A stretch of DNA of 64,000 bases from Varanus komodoensis (Eukaryota; Chordata; Lepidosauria; Squamata; Varanidae): contig NW_025335268.1 of the NCBI RefSeq assembly GCF_004798865.1, positions 30,164,731-30,228,730 of the forward strand, in the 5' to 3' direction. A program made the translations under genes and the position numbers. Of this stretch, positions 13,225-25,427 are shown piece after piece; the first letter of the stretch is position 1, and each line of letters begins with the position of its first letter. The notes beneath the pieces are model-generated. The model made no database searches. It saw nothing but the letters and a program-made list of their open reading frames with translations, and had not been told where the DNA came from.

Positions 13225-15574
13225 CTGCCCAAAATAATGCAAAGAATCACTAAAATATTCTGAACCATAAGTAAAGTACCTTACTTATTCCTGTTAAATA
13301 AGAAGGTACATACATAAAACACACATCTATGAGGCGTGCAGTTCTACTGAATAGCCAAAGATCTTATTCACTATTCTTAAAATAAGCTGTGTGCTCTCCT
13401 ATACCAGCAAGTCAACAATTATATACTGTGCATCAGTACCATGCAGAATAGACTAACTTCAGTTTCATTCATCATATTCCGTCTACTCTGCATAGGACTA
13501 ACATTGAATATTAAATTTTAGATACAACTGAAGCAGCTAATGATATTAGCTGAACTAAGCAATGGCTTTATAAGATGCACTTAAAACTTTCAATTATGTG
13601 TTAAGTAATATAAACATCACAAGTGTTGAAATGCTGTGAGAATACTACCTTTAAAAAAATCTTTCTGAATCTAGAAGTAACACTAGTAAACATTTACTAG
13701 TTTACTAGTAAACTAGTAAACAAAGTAACATTTCTTTTAAAAATGACTATTTTTCATCAGAATATTTTGTAATACAAAAACACTATCCAACAAAAGCATA
13801 AAGAGAATAACATCTACTCTACCTACCTAATGAGTATCTCCCTAAAGTAAGCTTTGAGGGAGTAACAAGTCCTAGAGGTTATGTATATGGAAAGTATTAA
13901 AAATGTAAAGTCCCCAAAAACAAAAGCTCTGTTTACATGGTTAGATCTTAACCTACTGGCAGGCAGAAAACTGCTGAGTGTGAACCAGGCATCTTAATGA
14001 GTACATCTTCCTTCAGAAAGCATAGCATTTCCTGTGTTGCACCCAATTTCATCTTCACATGCACATACACATTACCCTTCAAAAACACAGTATCCTCACC
14101 TTTACTGCTGTAAGAATGGGCTTTAAACAGAAGCAAAATGAACACAAACTACATCTCCCCAGGCTGATGGTTAAATGAACATGGGGAGATGCAGGTAAGA
14201 TACAAGATCAGATGAAGTGAACACACTCATTGGACAATTTTTAGAACCCTTCAAACTGAGGAGAACTGTGAGTATTACTGAGCTGACAACTCATGGACAA
14301 ACTACAAATGATACCATATGGTTAAGCAAGCATACTTAACCTGATTGCTTTTATTTAGGAGAAACGGCAGCAGCAGGGTGCCCATTCTGGATCAGGATCC
14401 CACAGCTGCTTCTTCTCCAAAATAAACAAAGCTAGATTGAGCATCCTTGTTTAAGCATGATATGTAGTGAGTACTCAACATGATGAATGAAGGCAAACAA
14501 GATGGCAACCAACCCGACAAATAAGTTACACAGCATGGGGTTTTTTGTTGAACATCTCATGATCCACCTGACAGATGACAGGGAAAACGGTGCAGCTGCA
14601 CGGCCTTCTCCCAATTTTTTCCCCTGGTGATCACTTTCTCTGATCTCCAAAGTGACAGGGAGCTACACTAAAGTGCCAAAACACTGCATTAGAGCAGACA
14701 TCACTGGTTTACCACCGTTTTAATGCCAGAAATGTGTGCACACATTTTTGGTAATTTTTCATCATTATTATTTTTATTTGATCAGTAATTCAAATGTTGT
14801 ACAGGTGTAAAACTCTGCCTACTAGAAATTTGAAGGCTTCCCTGGTCAGTGTCCTGGTTTCAAATATGATACTTGGCTGGCTGAACAACCCACAGTGATT
14901 ATCAGGCTCACTTTGGGTTGCCCCCCTCTCCTTCCCCCACTTGTGTGCTCCTACCAGTATCCCGGGAGATGGCCACTGAACTTATCTTGTCTCCTTTCCC
15001 CTTTTCATAACTTTTTTAGGCCACTGGTGTTATCTCCCTCCTTTTGAAAACTTTCAGCAATGTTTTCCAGAGGCAGCCAAAGTGCTCAAGCAGAACAGCA
15101 AGAATGCAAATATGCTTTTCACTTGACTGCTGCCAAACAGTGAGCTGTCAAGAGAAAAAAAAATCAAAGTCATGGGGGGATTTTTACTCACAAAAGAGAG
15201 TGGCAGCAGTATCTTCCCCTTAACAGTGTGATCCTCTAGTTTGTTTTTTATATAGTCCTAACAGTTCTTAGTGTCCTTCACCTTTTCCATATTTATCGTA
15301 TCTTCTAAATTCTCTAGTTCCCTTTTTCACAAATATAAACTTTTCACAGCTGTCAAAAGGGTTTATATTAGGCAGGTTTTTTGACAGGACTAAAACAAGT
15401 TTTCACAAGCTGTATCTAGTATAACAGTTAATCCCCAGGGCATTCTTGAGTGCAAATGGAGAAAAACTCCTAGTGGTGGCAATGGAACCCCAGTATGGTC
15501 TATAATTAGGCATACTTAGGGGCAGAGAGAGCAGCAAAGAAACAGCATCGCATTGCCTGTATTCAATCTTCCAT
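13225..15574 (-). other. Intron 4 of AFDN, exon-5-proximal part
   Basis: AT-rich sequence with a perfect 28-bp palindrome (13693-13720, listed separately) but no gene and no repeat family I recognise up to the L2 cluster at 15575. Confidence 0.7.
13693..13720. repeat. Perfect 28-bp palindrome (ACTAGT/TTTAC units)
   Basis: The 14 bases at 13693-13706 (TTTACTAGTTTACT) are followed by their exact reverse complement at 13707-13720. A further ACTAGTAAA unit lies just left at 13682-13690. It could form a cruciform. No function is known. Confidence 0.9.
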
Positions 15575-15655
15575 TTTTATTTATTTATTTTAATCTATTA
15601 AAACATTTCTATGCTGCCCCATTCGCCGAAGCCTCGGGGCGGCTCACAACTGGAG
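15575..15655 (-). mobile_element. L2-type LINE, 3' end only
   Basis: A TTTA-rich tail followed by TTTCTATGCTGCCCCATTC and a GCCTCGGGGCGGCT motif is the reverse complement of an L2-type 3' end. The same arrangement ends the young copy at 34524. It abuts an L2-type relic in the opposite orientation. Confidence 0.75.
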
Positions 15656-16835
15656 GAGGAGCTTTGCTCAGGGTCTATTACATATTGGCCCCAAGAAAGT
15701 TGCAGACCCATCCAAGGTCATGCACCTGCCAGGATTTATGTTACAACAGTTAAATCTGGCAAGATTTCCAGACCACAGTCTGGTCTGGTTTTATTGGATA
15801 AATTTCAATTGATGCAGCTCAAGGATGTTGACAAGGTACTTGGACAGGTTCATGCAACTACCTCTATTCTAGATCCTTGTGCATCTTGGTTAATTTTAAA
15901 AAAAGAGCAGAGGGAACAGCCAGATAGGCCAGAGAGATGACTAATGCATTCCTGAGAGAGTGTGTGGTCTTGTGCCACCTGAAAGAGGCACTGGTGAGAC
16001 AACTCTTTCATAAGCCCACTCTGGACCCAGAGCACCCTAATAACCAGGTCAGTGGCAAATTCTCCCTTTCTGGGCAAAATTCTTGAGCGTGTAGTGACCA
16101 ACCAGCTCTTAGCAATCTTGCATGAGACTCATTATCTCAATCCATTTCAATCAGTGTTCAGGCCTGGTTTGGGCATGGGAACAGTCTGGTTGTCCTATAT
16201 GATGATCTGTTCCAGCAGATAAACAGGGGAGTGCAACCCTGTTGAAACTGCTGGATCTCTCAGTGGCTTTTAATACCATCAACCACAGTATCCTTCTAGA
16301 GCAATTGTCTGAGTTGCAAGTGGTTCTGCTCCTATTTGGATGGCCAACTCCAGAGGGTTGTGCTTTCAGAATATTGCTCAGTCTCATTGATTCTCCAAGA
16401 TGGAGTTCCTCGGAAGTCAGTCTTGCTGTTTAAGATCTACATTAAACCACTGATTTGGATCATCCAGAGGATTTTCCAACTGGCATGGTAGGTGCTCCTG
16501 TTGAAGCCCAAGTTTGGTATATCGAGATGACCTAAGCAGTTGACATGATTGCCCCCAAGTGCCCTCTCCCCTCTCATGAAGCCCAATCTGATCCTTGGTA
16601 TACATTGAACTGCAGGCAATGGACTAAGAGGGGAGATGACTAGCGCTCAGGCTGAATTTGACTGAACACATCTTAGTGCGCATTACTGAGACTATTCTGT
16701 GGCAGTGAAAGTGACTAAAAGACATTTTCATTCCACCGGCTTCACATTTTCACAATGCTGCCTAGCAGAGCTGTTCTGGGTGCTTAAGGGCCTTCTATAT
16801 TCTGCTCCCAAGAGAGATATTATTGAATTCTCAGC
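15656..16835 (+). mobile_element. L2-type LINE relic, copy 1 (reverse transcriptase, N-terminal part)
   Basis: Translated pieces give LDPCASWLI, then FLGKILERVVTNQLLAILHE and a KLLDLSVAFNTINHSILLEQL segment. These are hallmarks of the L2-clade reverse transcriptase (consensus-like LLDLSAAFDTVDH). Many stops and frame changes show an old, dead copy. It is probably followed directly by part of a second copy, because the DPC-x-SWLI region recurs about 1.1 kb downstream. Confidence 0.7.
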
Positions 16836-17700
16836 AGCTTGCTGTGATTTGCTCCAACTTGGATACCACAGGTATCCCAGTTCCAACAGCAGAAGCATCC
16901 ACCATACCACCTAGTCCTATTTTGTTGTATCAATTTCAGTTACTGTGGCCTGAGGACATGAACACTCTGCTTGGACAAGTCCAGCCTGCCACTTGCCCAC
17001 TTGACCCTTGCTCATCACGGCTTATTGGGAGATCTAGGGAGGGGTTTGCACCTAGGTCCTGGAGTCGGTCAACACCTCCTTGAGAGAGTGGTGCCAGCCC
17101 CTTTAAAGGCGATTATGATAACACCACTCCTTGAGAAGCTGCACTGGGTTCCAGTATGGGCTCAATTCAAAGAGTTGTATTTGACATATAAAACCTTTAA
17201 GTGGTTTGGGACCAGGGGACTTGAGGGAGCACCTCTGTCCATATATTCCTACTCAACCACTTATATCTTGAAGTCTTTCGCTGAATACCGTCCCCACAGT
17301 GAGGTCAAGGGGGAAATGGCTAGGCGGGAGGCATTTTCTGCAGTGGTGCCCACCCAGACTCTGAAATTCATTCTCTGGAGACATACAGCTGGTATCAACC
17401 ATGCTTTCTTTTAGATACCATGTAAAAACGTTTTTGTTTGAACAAGCTTTTGGTTAATTTAAATTGTTTTTTGTTGATTATTTAATTATAGCTGTTCATT
17501 AATTTGCTTCCATTGGTCATGCTATGTACAGTTTAATTTTTATTATGTAAGATGTTTTAATAATTTACTAATTTTATTGTTTTTATCCATTTTTATCTAT
17601 TGTATTGCTTGTATTTATATGCTGCTTTCAGCATTTGTAAGCCACCCAGAGTACCCTTGGGTTATGGAGCATCATAGAAGTATAATGAAACAAATAAAAA
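16836..17700 (+). mobile_element. L2-type LINE relic, copy 2 (internally deleted)
   Basis: This starts with an L2 region homologous to that near 15780-15900 (YQFQLLWPEDMNTLLGQ, then LDPCSSRLI) and passes through LLERVVPAPLKAI. It then jumps straight to the C-terminal LHWVPVWAQFKELYLTYKTF, so the catalytic core is missing. The 3' end carries a CCACCCAGAGT motif and an AAATAAAAAAAT tail at about 17700. It is dead and lies wholly in intron 4. Confidence 0.7.
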
Positions 17701-17861
17701 AATCTGTAAATAATGTGATATGAACCTGTATATACCACCCAAGAATGAATATAAAACAGAATGTGATCTCATAATTTAAAAAGACTTATCTCCCCATATT
17801 GGTTGCATTAAACATTCAATGACAAATTAGGTGTCCTACTATTTAATGGGTGGAGACTCAC

Positions 17862-18022
17862 ATATCATCGCCGTGAAATGTTCCATCACTGTCTAAAGCT
17901 TGCCGCAATGCTTCTTTTTCTCGCCTCTTTTTTTCCTTCTTTTCTTTCTTTGATAGTGTCCGTTTGAAGTTCTGGATCACTCCCTCCTTCTCTTGTTTTT
18001 CAGGGCCATTGCTTTGAGCCTT
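17862..18022 (-). CDS. AFDN: AFDN coding exon 4 (basic linker between RA domains)
   Basis: The exon has 161 bp, a TTTCAG acceptor and a GTGAGT donor, and ends in phase 2. It encodes KAQSNGPEKQEKEGVIQNF then a strongly basic stretch (KRTLSKKEKKEKKRREKEAL) and ends RQALDSDGTFHGDD plus two bases of the next codon. No globular domain is visible. The Lys/Arg/Glu-rich part suggests a charged, flexible or helical spacer between RA1 and RA2. The last dozen residues differ from the mammalian sequence I recall, while the flanks are conserved. This is the most divergent coding stretch in the window. Confidence 0.95.
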
Positions 18023-18374
18023 CTGAAACAAGCCATCCTTAATATTATGATTCATTGCCACTCTAACCATATTAATTTCCAATTCAAACAAATCTAAGTT
18101 TATACAATTGAAGACAATAGCCATCTAAACTTTCAACTGACAGAGGACCAAACATTCAGTATGGCTGGATTTAGTTCCCTCCCTTCAAACAAGCAATCAG
18201 TGTGATCAGTAGATTAGCTGCATAATGCTAAACTATGGTTTAGCACAACATACATGAGCACAACTGAAGCACTGAACTCACGCACTCCCTCTTACTCTCT
18301 CATCCTTACGTGTGGTCTAGGGAACAATTTCAACAGAGGTATTTTCACTTTTATGCAACACTAGCTTAGCATTA

Positions 18375-19136
18375 AAGGACATGGGTGGTGCAGCAGGTTA
18401 AACTGTTGAGCAGCTGGGCTGTTGATCAGAAAGTTGGCAGTTTGAAAATGCATGACAAGGTGATATCCCACTGCTTTGTCCCAGATATTGCCTACTTAGC
18501 AATTTGAAAGCATGCAAATACAAGTAGATAGATAGGTAGAACTTTGGTGGGCAAGGTAACAGTGTTCTGTGAGCCTTGGTGTTTAGGATACCTGAAGGAA
18601 CGTCTCCTTCCCCATATGCCCTCATGCCCCTTAAGATTGGCAGGAGAGGCCTTGCTCTGGGAACCCTCTTTGAAGGAGGTACGGAGGGTGTCTACCCGGA
18701 GAAGGGTCTTCTCTGCAGTGGCACCCAGATTATGGAATGCGCTCCCCAGAGAAGGTCGCCAGGTAAAGACCTTTTTATTTAACCATTTTAATAATTAAGG
18801 ATTTTGGATGTTTTAAGATCTGATCACAGTCGCATTTTCTTTTTTCTTCCTTTCTTCTCTTTCTTTAGTTTTATGAAAGTGTTTGTTTTATGTTTTGCCT
18901 ATTATTTAGAGTTTTAATTATTGTATTATTATACTACTATTTTAATCATTGTAAGCTGTCCTGAGATGTTTGATCGGGAAGGACGGGATAAAAAATATTT
19001 TAAATAAATAGTCATGCTGGCCACATGACCATGGAAGCATCTTCAGACAATGTTAGCTCTTTGGCTTACAAACAGAAAGGCGCACCAGCCCCAGAGTTGG
19101 GCCTGACTAGAATACATGTGAGGGCGAAACATTATA
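18375..19136 (+). mobile_element. tRNA-derived squamate SINE, split by an L2 and flanked by a 13-bp target duplication
   Basis: The left part (18375-18571) reads GGTGGTGCAGCAGGTTAAAC, then GCAGTTTGAAAATGC (a decayed B box) and TTTGAAAGCATGCAAAT. The right part (19011-19136) resumes with GTCATGCTGGCCACATGACC and a CCAGAGTTGGGCCTGACTAG motif. This is the layout of a common squamate tRNA-derived SINE. TAGCTTAGCATTA occurs exactly at 18362-18374 and 19137-19149, which I read as the target-site duplication. An L2 3' fragment interrupts the element. Confidence 0.85.
18572..19010 (+). mobile_element. L2-type LINE 3' fragment nested in a SINE
   Basis: The translated sequence LGYLKERLLPHMPSCPLRL, then EALLWEPSLKEVRRVSTRR and FSAVAPRLWNALPREGRQVK is the C-terminal end of the L2-type protein. 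The same segment occurs in the copy at 34524-35692. A 3' untranslated region and an AAATAAATA tail end at 19010, where the interrupted SINE resumes. It is a 5'-truncated insertion younger than its SINE host. The last 75 or so codons are still open. Confidence 0.85.
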
Positions 19137-21349
19137 TAGCTTAGCATTATGCTTGAACCAGGGGTCCTGGTTTAAAACAAACTCTAGTTACATCAACAAG
19201 CAGTTTCATAATCCCACTTTGAAGCTGGATATAATGCAAACATATTTTGTTTTAAAACACAGTAGTTTGATGGTAATGCCAATTTGGGATTTTGTAAAAG
19301 TGAAAGTCTTCCAGGCCATGGAAGAAGAGAAAAGGAATGTGCAAGTCCAATGTGCAGATTTATTTATGTTCATTTAACACCGCACAATGGTTTAACATTA
19401 TTTGCAAATGTAGCCAACCCTAACTAATTTTGAGGATGCCCAGGCTCATATCCTTCTAGAGGGTTTTAGCCTTTTTTTTTAGTGGGGGTAAGGCGATTTA
19501 AAATCTAAGAAACTTTTGCCCATGCAGAGTCTTATATAGTTTTAGATTGTGAATCCAGAAGCTTGTTTTTGTATGTGCCTATCACTTTAGGTAGTTCTGA
19601 ACACCTGTGGACAACCCCTTGCCCCAAAGCTCAAGTAATGCCAAGCATCCCTGATTGGTCCATATTTCATAAAAATATGTGTTTTATGTACAAAGTATAT
19701 TGTATATAAGCATCATGTTAACTTGCTGCATACTTAAAACAAAAGCAGGCAGTGTTATTGAAATTACCTTCCTGTATCCAGAGAACATACAAAAAACATT
19801 TTTCAACAATAATCTGAGTGTGCTGTATTATAGAAGATTGAGCTACCTGAGGACACAAATACAAAAGCTCAGTTTCTTTCATAATACTAAACCTATTCTC
19901 CACTTTAAACAGTGAAATTGGATATTCTAGCTCTGTATCTTAATACAATTCAGAATTCAAAATGTGCTGTAGAACGCCTATTTTCTTATTATTAATTTTG
20001 ACTTAACTTCTATTTCTTCCTGAATGAATTACCTCTGCTTGATTATAGTTTTCCTTAATGGCATTACCAAAATTTGAGTAATTTAAGTAAAATATAATAT
20101 TTGTACCAAAATAACCCATTTCCTTAAAAAATTATTGAGCAAGTTAAACATTAGTCATGCAATACTCTGCCTCTCCATAATTAAAGATCCTCAGAAGTGT
20201 TGATGGCAGCATTCCACTTTTTTCCCCAATATTTTTACCAGCAAGACAAACTGGAGAACACACACATACACATCCAGCATCTGTAGTGTTTTATCATGCA
20301 TATTACCAGAAATGGGCCTGTTCACACTTCATAGCAGCAAATTATGGATTAATTAACTAATTGTAGATTACTTGTAGATTGTTTAACCTATAGCATTAAC
20401 TTACAGTATCCAGGTTTGGATGTCACATAGCAGCTTCCAATTGGCAGGACCAAAGGCTGAATATTTAAATAAGCTGTGGAATCTACCCTAGCACATTCTG
20501 TAGCAAATCCTCAGTTAAGTAACACATGATTCCCACAGCTACATGCAAACCAGAGCAACATGAAACCATACATCTCAAGTACTCTCTACAAGTCTCTGGA
20601 AGTATTTGGCACTCCAATAAGATGTTACTTTCAAAGATTACAGACTGCAAGCAATTCTTAAAATGGTTTAATTGGTTGAATATGGAAGATTGCCCCAGAA
20701 TATAGCAGTCAATTGCCTACTTCTGGCAGCTAAGAGATTAGTGACTAGAGGATATGCAAAGACCACTTCCTATCCAAGTGCTAGTATGATAACAAAGTAA
20801 ATAAGACTGTAGACAAGATAATACATTAAACCACACTGCAGCATAAGCCACACAGTCTGGTTAACTGCCCACAGCCACATGATATTCCCATTGGGGGGTG
20901 AAGCCTCTAACAGCCACACTTAAGTACCTCTTGGGCACTTTGGGGATGAGTGGCCACAATGTTTGTCTGCTAGCCACTTGAAAAGAGTGGCAAAGAGATT
21001 TTGAAGCTTTTCCCAAGTGGCTTGCTTGTAGCTGGTAACCCATAGTGGGTCAAATGCATTCTGAGAATCCACTGTGGGTCAAAGCACTCCTGCTACAAGC
21101 CATGTGTTGTCAGGGTGGCTTAGAAACCAAAGTTAAGCCCCTCTGACAAATCTGGCCAGGGTTCACATGATGAACCTTATATGCTTCAGTGGATTTTTGT
21201 ATCATGCAAACCCAGTCAGTCTGCTGAGGCAGTCTGTCATATATTTCCACAAAGTACTGCCATATTTGTTTGTTTTTACAAATGCAAAGTACTGTATAAA
21301 ATTTAATTACAAAAACAGCTAACAGAGAGATCTATATGCTTCCTTTTAC

Positions 21350-21462
21350 CTTTGCAGGAAGTGCATCATTTTCATTCTTGAGTACAAATCTTCCCTCTCG
21401 ATCATCTTTGTTCCAATTTAGTTGTACAACTAGAGGCTTCTCATCTATATCCAATCTTCTTT
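21350..21462 (-). CDS. AFDN: AFDN coding exon 3 (RA1 domain, end)
   Basis: This exon completes the Glu codon begun in exon 2, then encodes RRLDIDEKPLVVQLNWNKDD and REGRFVLKNENDALPAK, ending in phase 0 at AAG|GTAAAAG. It finishes RA1 and starts the linker. The acceptor is a tandem type: two AG dinucleotides 3 bp apart allow the exon to begin at 21462 (…GERRL) or 21465 (…GEERRL). Both keep the frame. I chose 21462 because it reproduces the mammalian protein as I remember it. The upstream AG would add one glutamate. Confidence 0.95.
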
Positions 21463-22249
21463 CTTCTTCAAAATAGGAAAGGTAAAGAGTATAACTAATG
21501 GTTGCATACTATTTCAAGATGAATCACTTTAGCACAACAATAACATAGAAGTCAAGAAATGGCGTAACAGTTACATTTACAATTTAACATATTTTTCCCC
21601 TGCAGAGTGGGAAATGTTATGATATGTTATCAGCAGAAGGTAAACTGCTGGAAATAGTGTGAGAGACAACCAAAGACAGATTAACAAAGTAAGTCTGGCC
21701 ATCAGCACAATAAAAGGCGGCTCTAATTCTTAACATTCAAAGCATACCCTGTTCTCCATCTTGAATAAGAAATATGAAGTTGTATATCTTCAACATTTAA
21801 GGAGTAAGCCCAATTTAAGAACTCTGAAATCAAAATTGTTATTAAAGGTTCTGTTACTGTCCACAAACTTGTAATACAGTCTGTACATTAGAGTAGCAGA
21901 ACACAGAGTCCAAGGATTCGTGTGTAAGCAAGAAGAGATACTTCTTCCCAGACCCATTTTTTTAGAAAAGCATTTGTCACCATTGTAAGATGTGATTCCT
22001 TTCCTGACTCCACACTTTATTGTTAAAGCAACAGCCAGATACCCAGAAGTCAGTCCCTTTTATTTTACTCACCCAAGCTTGCAATAATACAAAATACAGA
22101 AGAGTTTTAGTTATGGGAGACCCCCTGCTATGCCAGATGAAAAATAATGTATGTGGGTATGACCCAGGGAAAAGCCAGGTATGCTGCCTCCCTTGAGCAA
22201 AGATTAGTGATATAAACAATAGATTCAGGCATCTCATACAACCCACTGA

Positions 22250-25200
22250 CAAATACCCTTTGCTTCTTGTTCACGTGGGAACAAATGATACCACCAGTAA
22301 GAGCTTTGAAGAAATAACGTCAGACTTTGAAACTTTAGGGAGGAAAATCAAAAGCACGGGGGCCCATGTTTTTCTCTAGAGCCTTCTTGTCCATCCTACC
22401 TGTTTGTGCAAGAGGAACTGATAGGGAAAGAAAAATCCTAAAAGTGAATGCCTGGCTACAAAGGTGGTACAGAAGAGAGAGATATGGATTCTGGGATCAC
22501 AAACTACACTTCCCAGAATATGGACTATTGTCGATGGGCTGAATCTCCCAAAGAACGGAAAGCATATGTTTGGACAAAAATGAAGAAAATTATCAGGAGG
22601 TCTTTAAATTGAATCATACAGGGAAGAGAGATGTGCATCAGGGTGTAACATCAACTGGAAAAGACTTGCATACCAAAACAGAGAACAATAAAGACAGGGT
22701 ATAACAAAAGTGAACTGCAATGTCTATATCCCATTGCTCAGAGCATGGGAAACATACAACATGAACTTGTGCTCTTAGTACACAAGGGAAATTACAACCT
22801 TATAGCAATACCAAAGCTTGGTGGGACAACACCCATGATCAGAATTCTACAATCAAAGGATACAACCTGTTCAAGAAAAACAGAAAAGACAAAAAAGGAG
22901 GCAGAGTAGCACCACAGGTTAGAGACTCAGATCTGCAAAGAAATGCAGATAGAGGAACTTAGTAGTCCCATCGAGAACATCTGGCTTAAATTAAAGGGAG
23001 CAAAGCATAAAAGGAACATACTTATTGGCATCTATTACAGACCACCCAGTCAAAGGGAAGACGAGCATGTAACCTTTGAAAAGCAAATTGCTAGTGTTGC
23101 AAAGATACATGATGCAGTTATTATGGGAAACTTCAATTTCCCTGATATATCCTGGAAATCAAGTTCCGCCAAACATGGCCTCTCTAAGAAACATGCATTG
23201 CTGGCAACTTCCTCCAGAAGAAGTTAGAGGAAGGAACAAGACGAACTGCTAGCCTCGACTTAATACTAACCAACAGGAAAGACCTAACCCTAACCACAGG
23301 AAGCCTGGGGTAGTGACCATGTCATACTTGAATTCTCAATTATACAGGAGGCAAAAGTCAACTGTAGCCAAACATGCATCCTGAAAGCCAACTTCAGCAA
23401 ATTCAGAACACTGATACCCGAAGTCCCATCACATCTCACTCTAAAGGGGAAAAAGAGTCCAAGAAGGATGGGAAAGCTTGAAAAAAGTCAATATAAAGTA
23501 CAACTACAAACAATCCCAACAAGAAAAAAGTGTAGAACACAACAGAAAAAGCCCATGTGACTCTACAAAAATTTAAAAGATAATCTTGGAAGCAAAAAAG
23601 GACACATTCAGGAGGTGGAAGGAAGGCCAAGCTACAAAGGAAAAATATAAACAGATAGCAAGGAATTGCAGGGATGTTGTCAGGAAGGCTAAAGAAGGAA
23701 ATTAACTGAGACTAGTGAGGGATGCTAAAAGCAATAAGAAAGTCTTCTTCAGATATGTCCAAATCAAAAGACAAATGAAAAAGAAGGGGATTCAACTGCT
23801 CAAAGCAGATGGCAATCAATAACAAATAAGGAAAAGGCAGAGGCGCTCAACTCCTACTTTGGCTCAGTCTTCTCCCACAAGAAGACCTACAACCTACCTA
23901 CCAAAGGGAAAGTACAAGGTAAAAGCACAGGATGGCAGCCCAAGATCAGCAGAAAAATGATCAAGAAACATCCAGATGCACATACTCAAATCTCAAGGGC
24001 CCAACAAACTCTATCCCAGAGTCATAAAAAACCTATTGGAAGAACCACTGTATAGGAAGTGCCAGATAGTTGGAGAAGGGCTGGTGCTGTCCACATCTTC
24101 AAGAAAGCGAAAAAATAAACCTAGGGACTACAGACCAGTCAGTTCCACATCCATCCCTGGAAAAATTCTAGAGCAAATTATTTAAAGATCAGTCTGGAAG
24201 CACCTTGAAGAAACACACTGATTAATAGAATCCAATATGGTTTCCTCAAGAATAAATCCCACCAGACTAATCTTATCTCATTTTTTGACTGGGGAAAAAA
24301 TGAACAGCAGAGATACCATGATCATAATCTATCTTGACTTTATCAAACCTTTCAACATAATCCCCCACAAGATCCTGAAAAACAAACTAACAAAAAGTGA
24401 ACTAGATAGAATAACTATTAGGTGGATCTACAACTGGCTACAAAATAAGCCTCAGAGTGCTCATTGATGGCAACTTCTGAGACTGAGGAAAGGTAACACG
24501 TGGGGTGCCACAGGATTCATTCCTGGTCCCAATACTCTTCAACATCTTTATTAATCATCTGGATGAGGAAGTACAGGGATTGATGATCAAATTTCCAGAC
24601 AACACAAAACTGGGTGAAAGAACTAATACCCTGGAAGACAAAATGAAGATTCAGGGCAAATTAGATGAGCTATAACAGTGGACTGAAGCAACAGAATGAA
24701 AATGCAATAGGGACGAATGCCAATTCCTCCACCTAGGAAAAACAAAACCAAATACATAAAAAAAAAAAGATGGGGGATACTTGGCTCAGCAGTACTGAGA
24801 AAGAGAATGTTGTGGTTGTGGACAACATTCTAAATATGAGCCAACAATGCAATGTAGCTGCTAAAAAGGCAAATGCTATTTTGAGATATGTTAATAGAAG
24901 TATCAGTTCCAAATCATGACTAGTTCTCCTATATTCTTCTCTAGTCAGACCTCATTTGGAATACTGTGTTCTAGTTCTGGTCTAGAAAAGGTTCAGAAGA
25001 AGGCCACAAAGATGAACCAAGGTCTAGAAACAAAGCCCTATGAGGAGAGACTGGGCATGTCTGAGCAGAGAACTGGGGATGTTCAGCCTCAAGAAGAGAA
25101 GTCTGAGGGGGCATATGACAGCACTCTACAAATACCTGAAAGGCTGTCACAAAGAGGAAGGACAAGACCTCTTCTCACTCATCCCAGAGTGTACAACACA

Positions 25201-25427
25201 GAACAATGAACTCAAGTTGTAACAAACCAAATTCAAACTAGATATCAGAAAAAATGTCCTGTCAAAGCAATACAACAATGGAACCAATTGCCTAATGAGG
25301 TTATAGGTTCTCCCACGAAACTGGGCAGTCATATGAGTGAGATGGTATAACTTGGTGTCCTGCACCAGCAGCAAGCTGGACCTGACAGCCTCCTTGGCCC
25401 CTTCCAACTCTACTATTCTACGATTCT
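22250..25427 (+). mobile_element. CR1-type LINE, long but dead copy
   Basis: The left part encodes HVGTNDTTSKSFEEI-like sequence typical of the CR1 5' region. From about 22940 come endonuclease fragments (IENIWLKLKGAKHKRNILIG, YYRPPS and GNFNFPDISWKSSS), with SSDHVILEF-like sequence near 23310. From about 23990 reverse-transcriptase fragments follow (GPNKLYPRVI, PRDYRPVSSTSIPGKILEQI). The 3' end has NNCLMRL-like and GSHMSEMV-like residues and finishes in the TATTCTACGATTCTGAT repeat that characterises CR1 tails. Many stops and frame changes. About 3.2 kb is represented. Confidence 0.85.

Larger units (their letters stand above)
18023..21349 (-). other. Intron 3 of AFDN
   Basis: This holds the nested SINE/L2 insertion (18375-19136). 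The flanks carry ACTATGGTTTAGC-like and TTAGCATTATGC motifs that resemble an older MITE now split by the SINE. Sequence from 19150 to 21349 is otherwise AT-rich; a palindromic GGTTCACATGATGAACC at about 21160 is the only structure noticed. Confidence 0.6.

Noticed and set aside
22943-23227. Plus-strand frame of 94 codons as a nuclease gene
   Set aside because: It is the endonuclease remnant of the CR1 LINE spanning 22250-25427.
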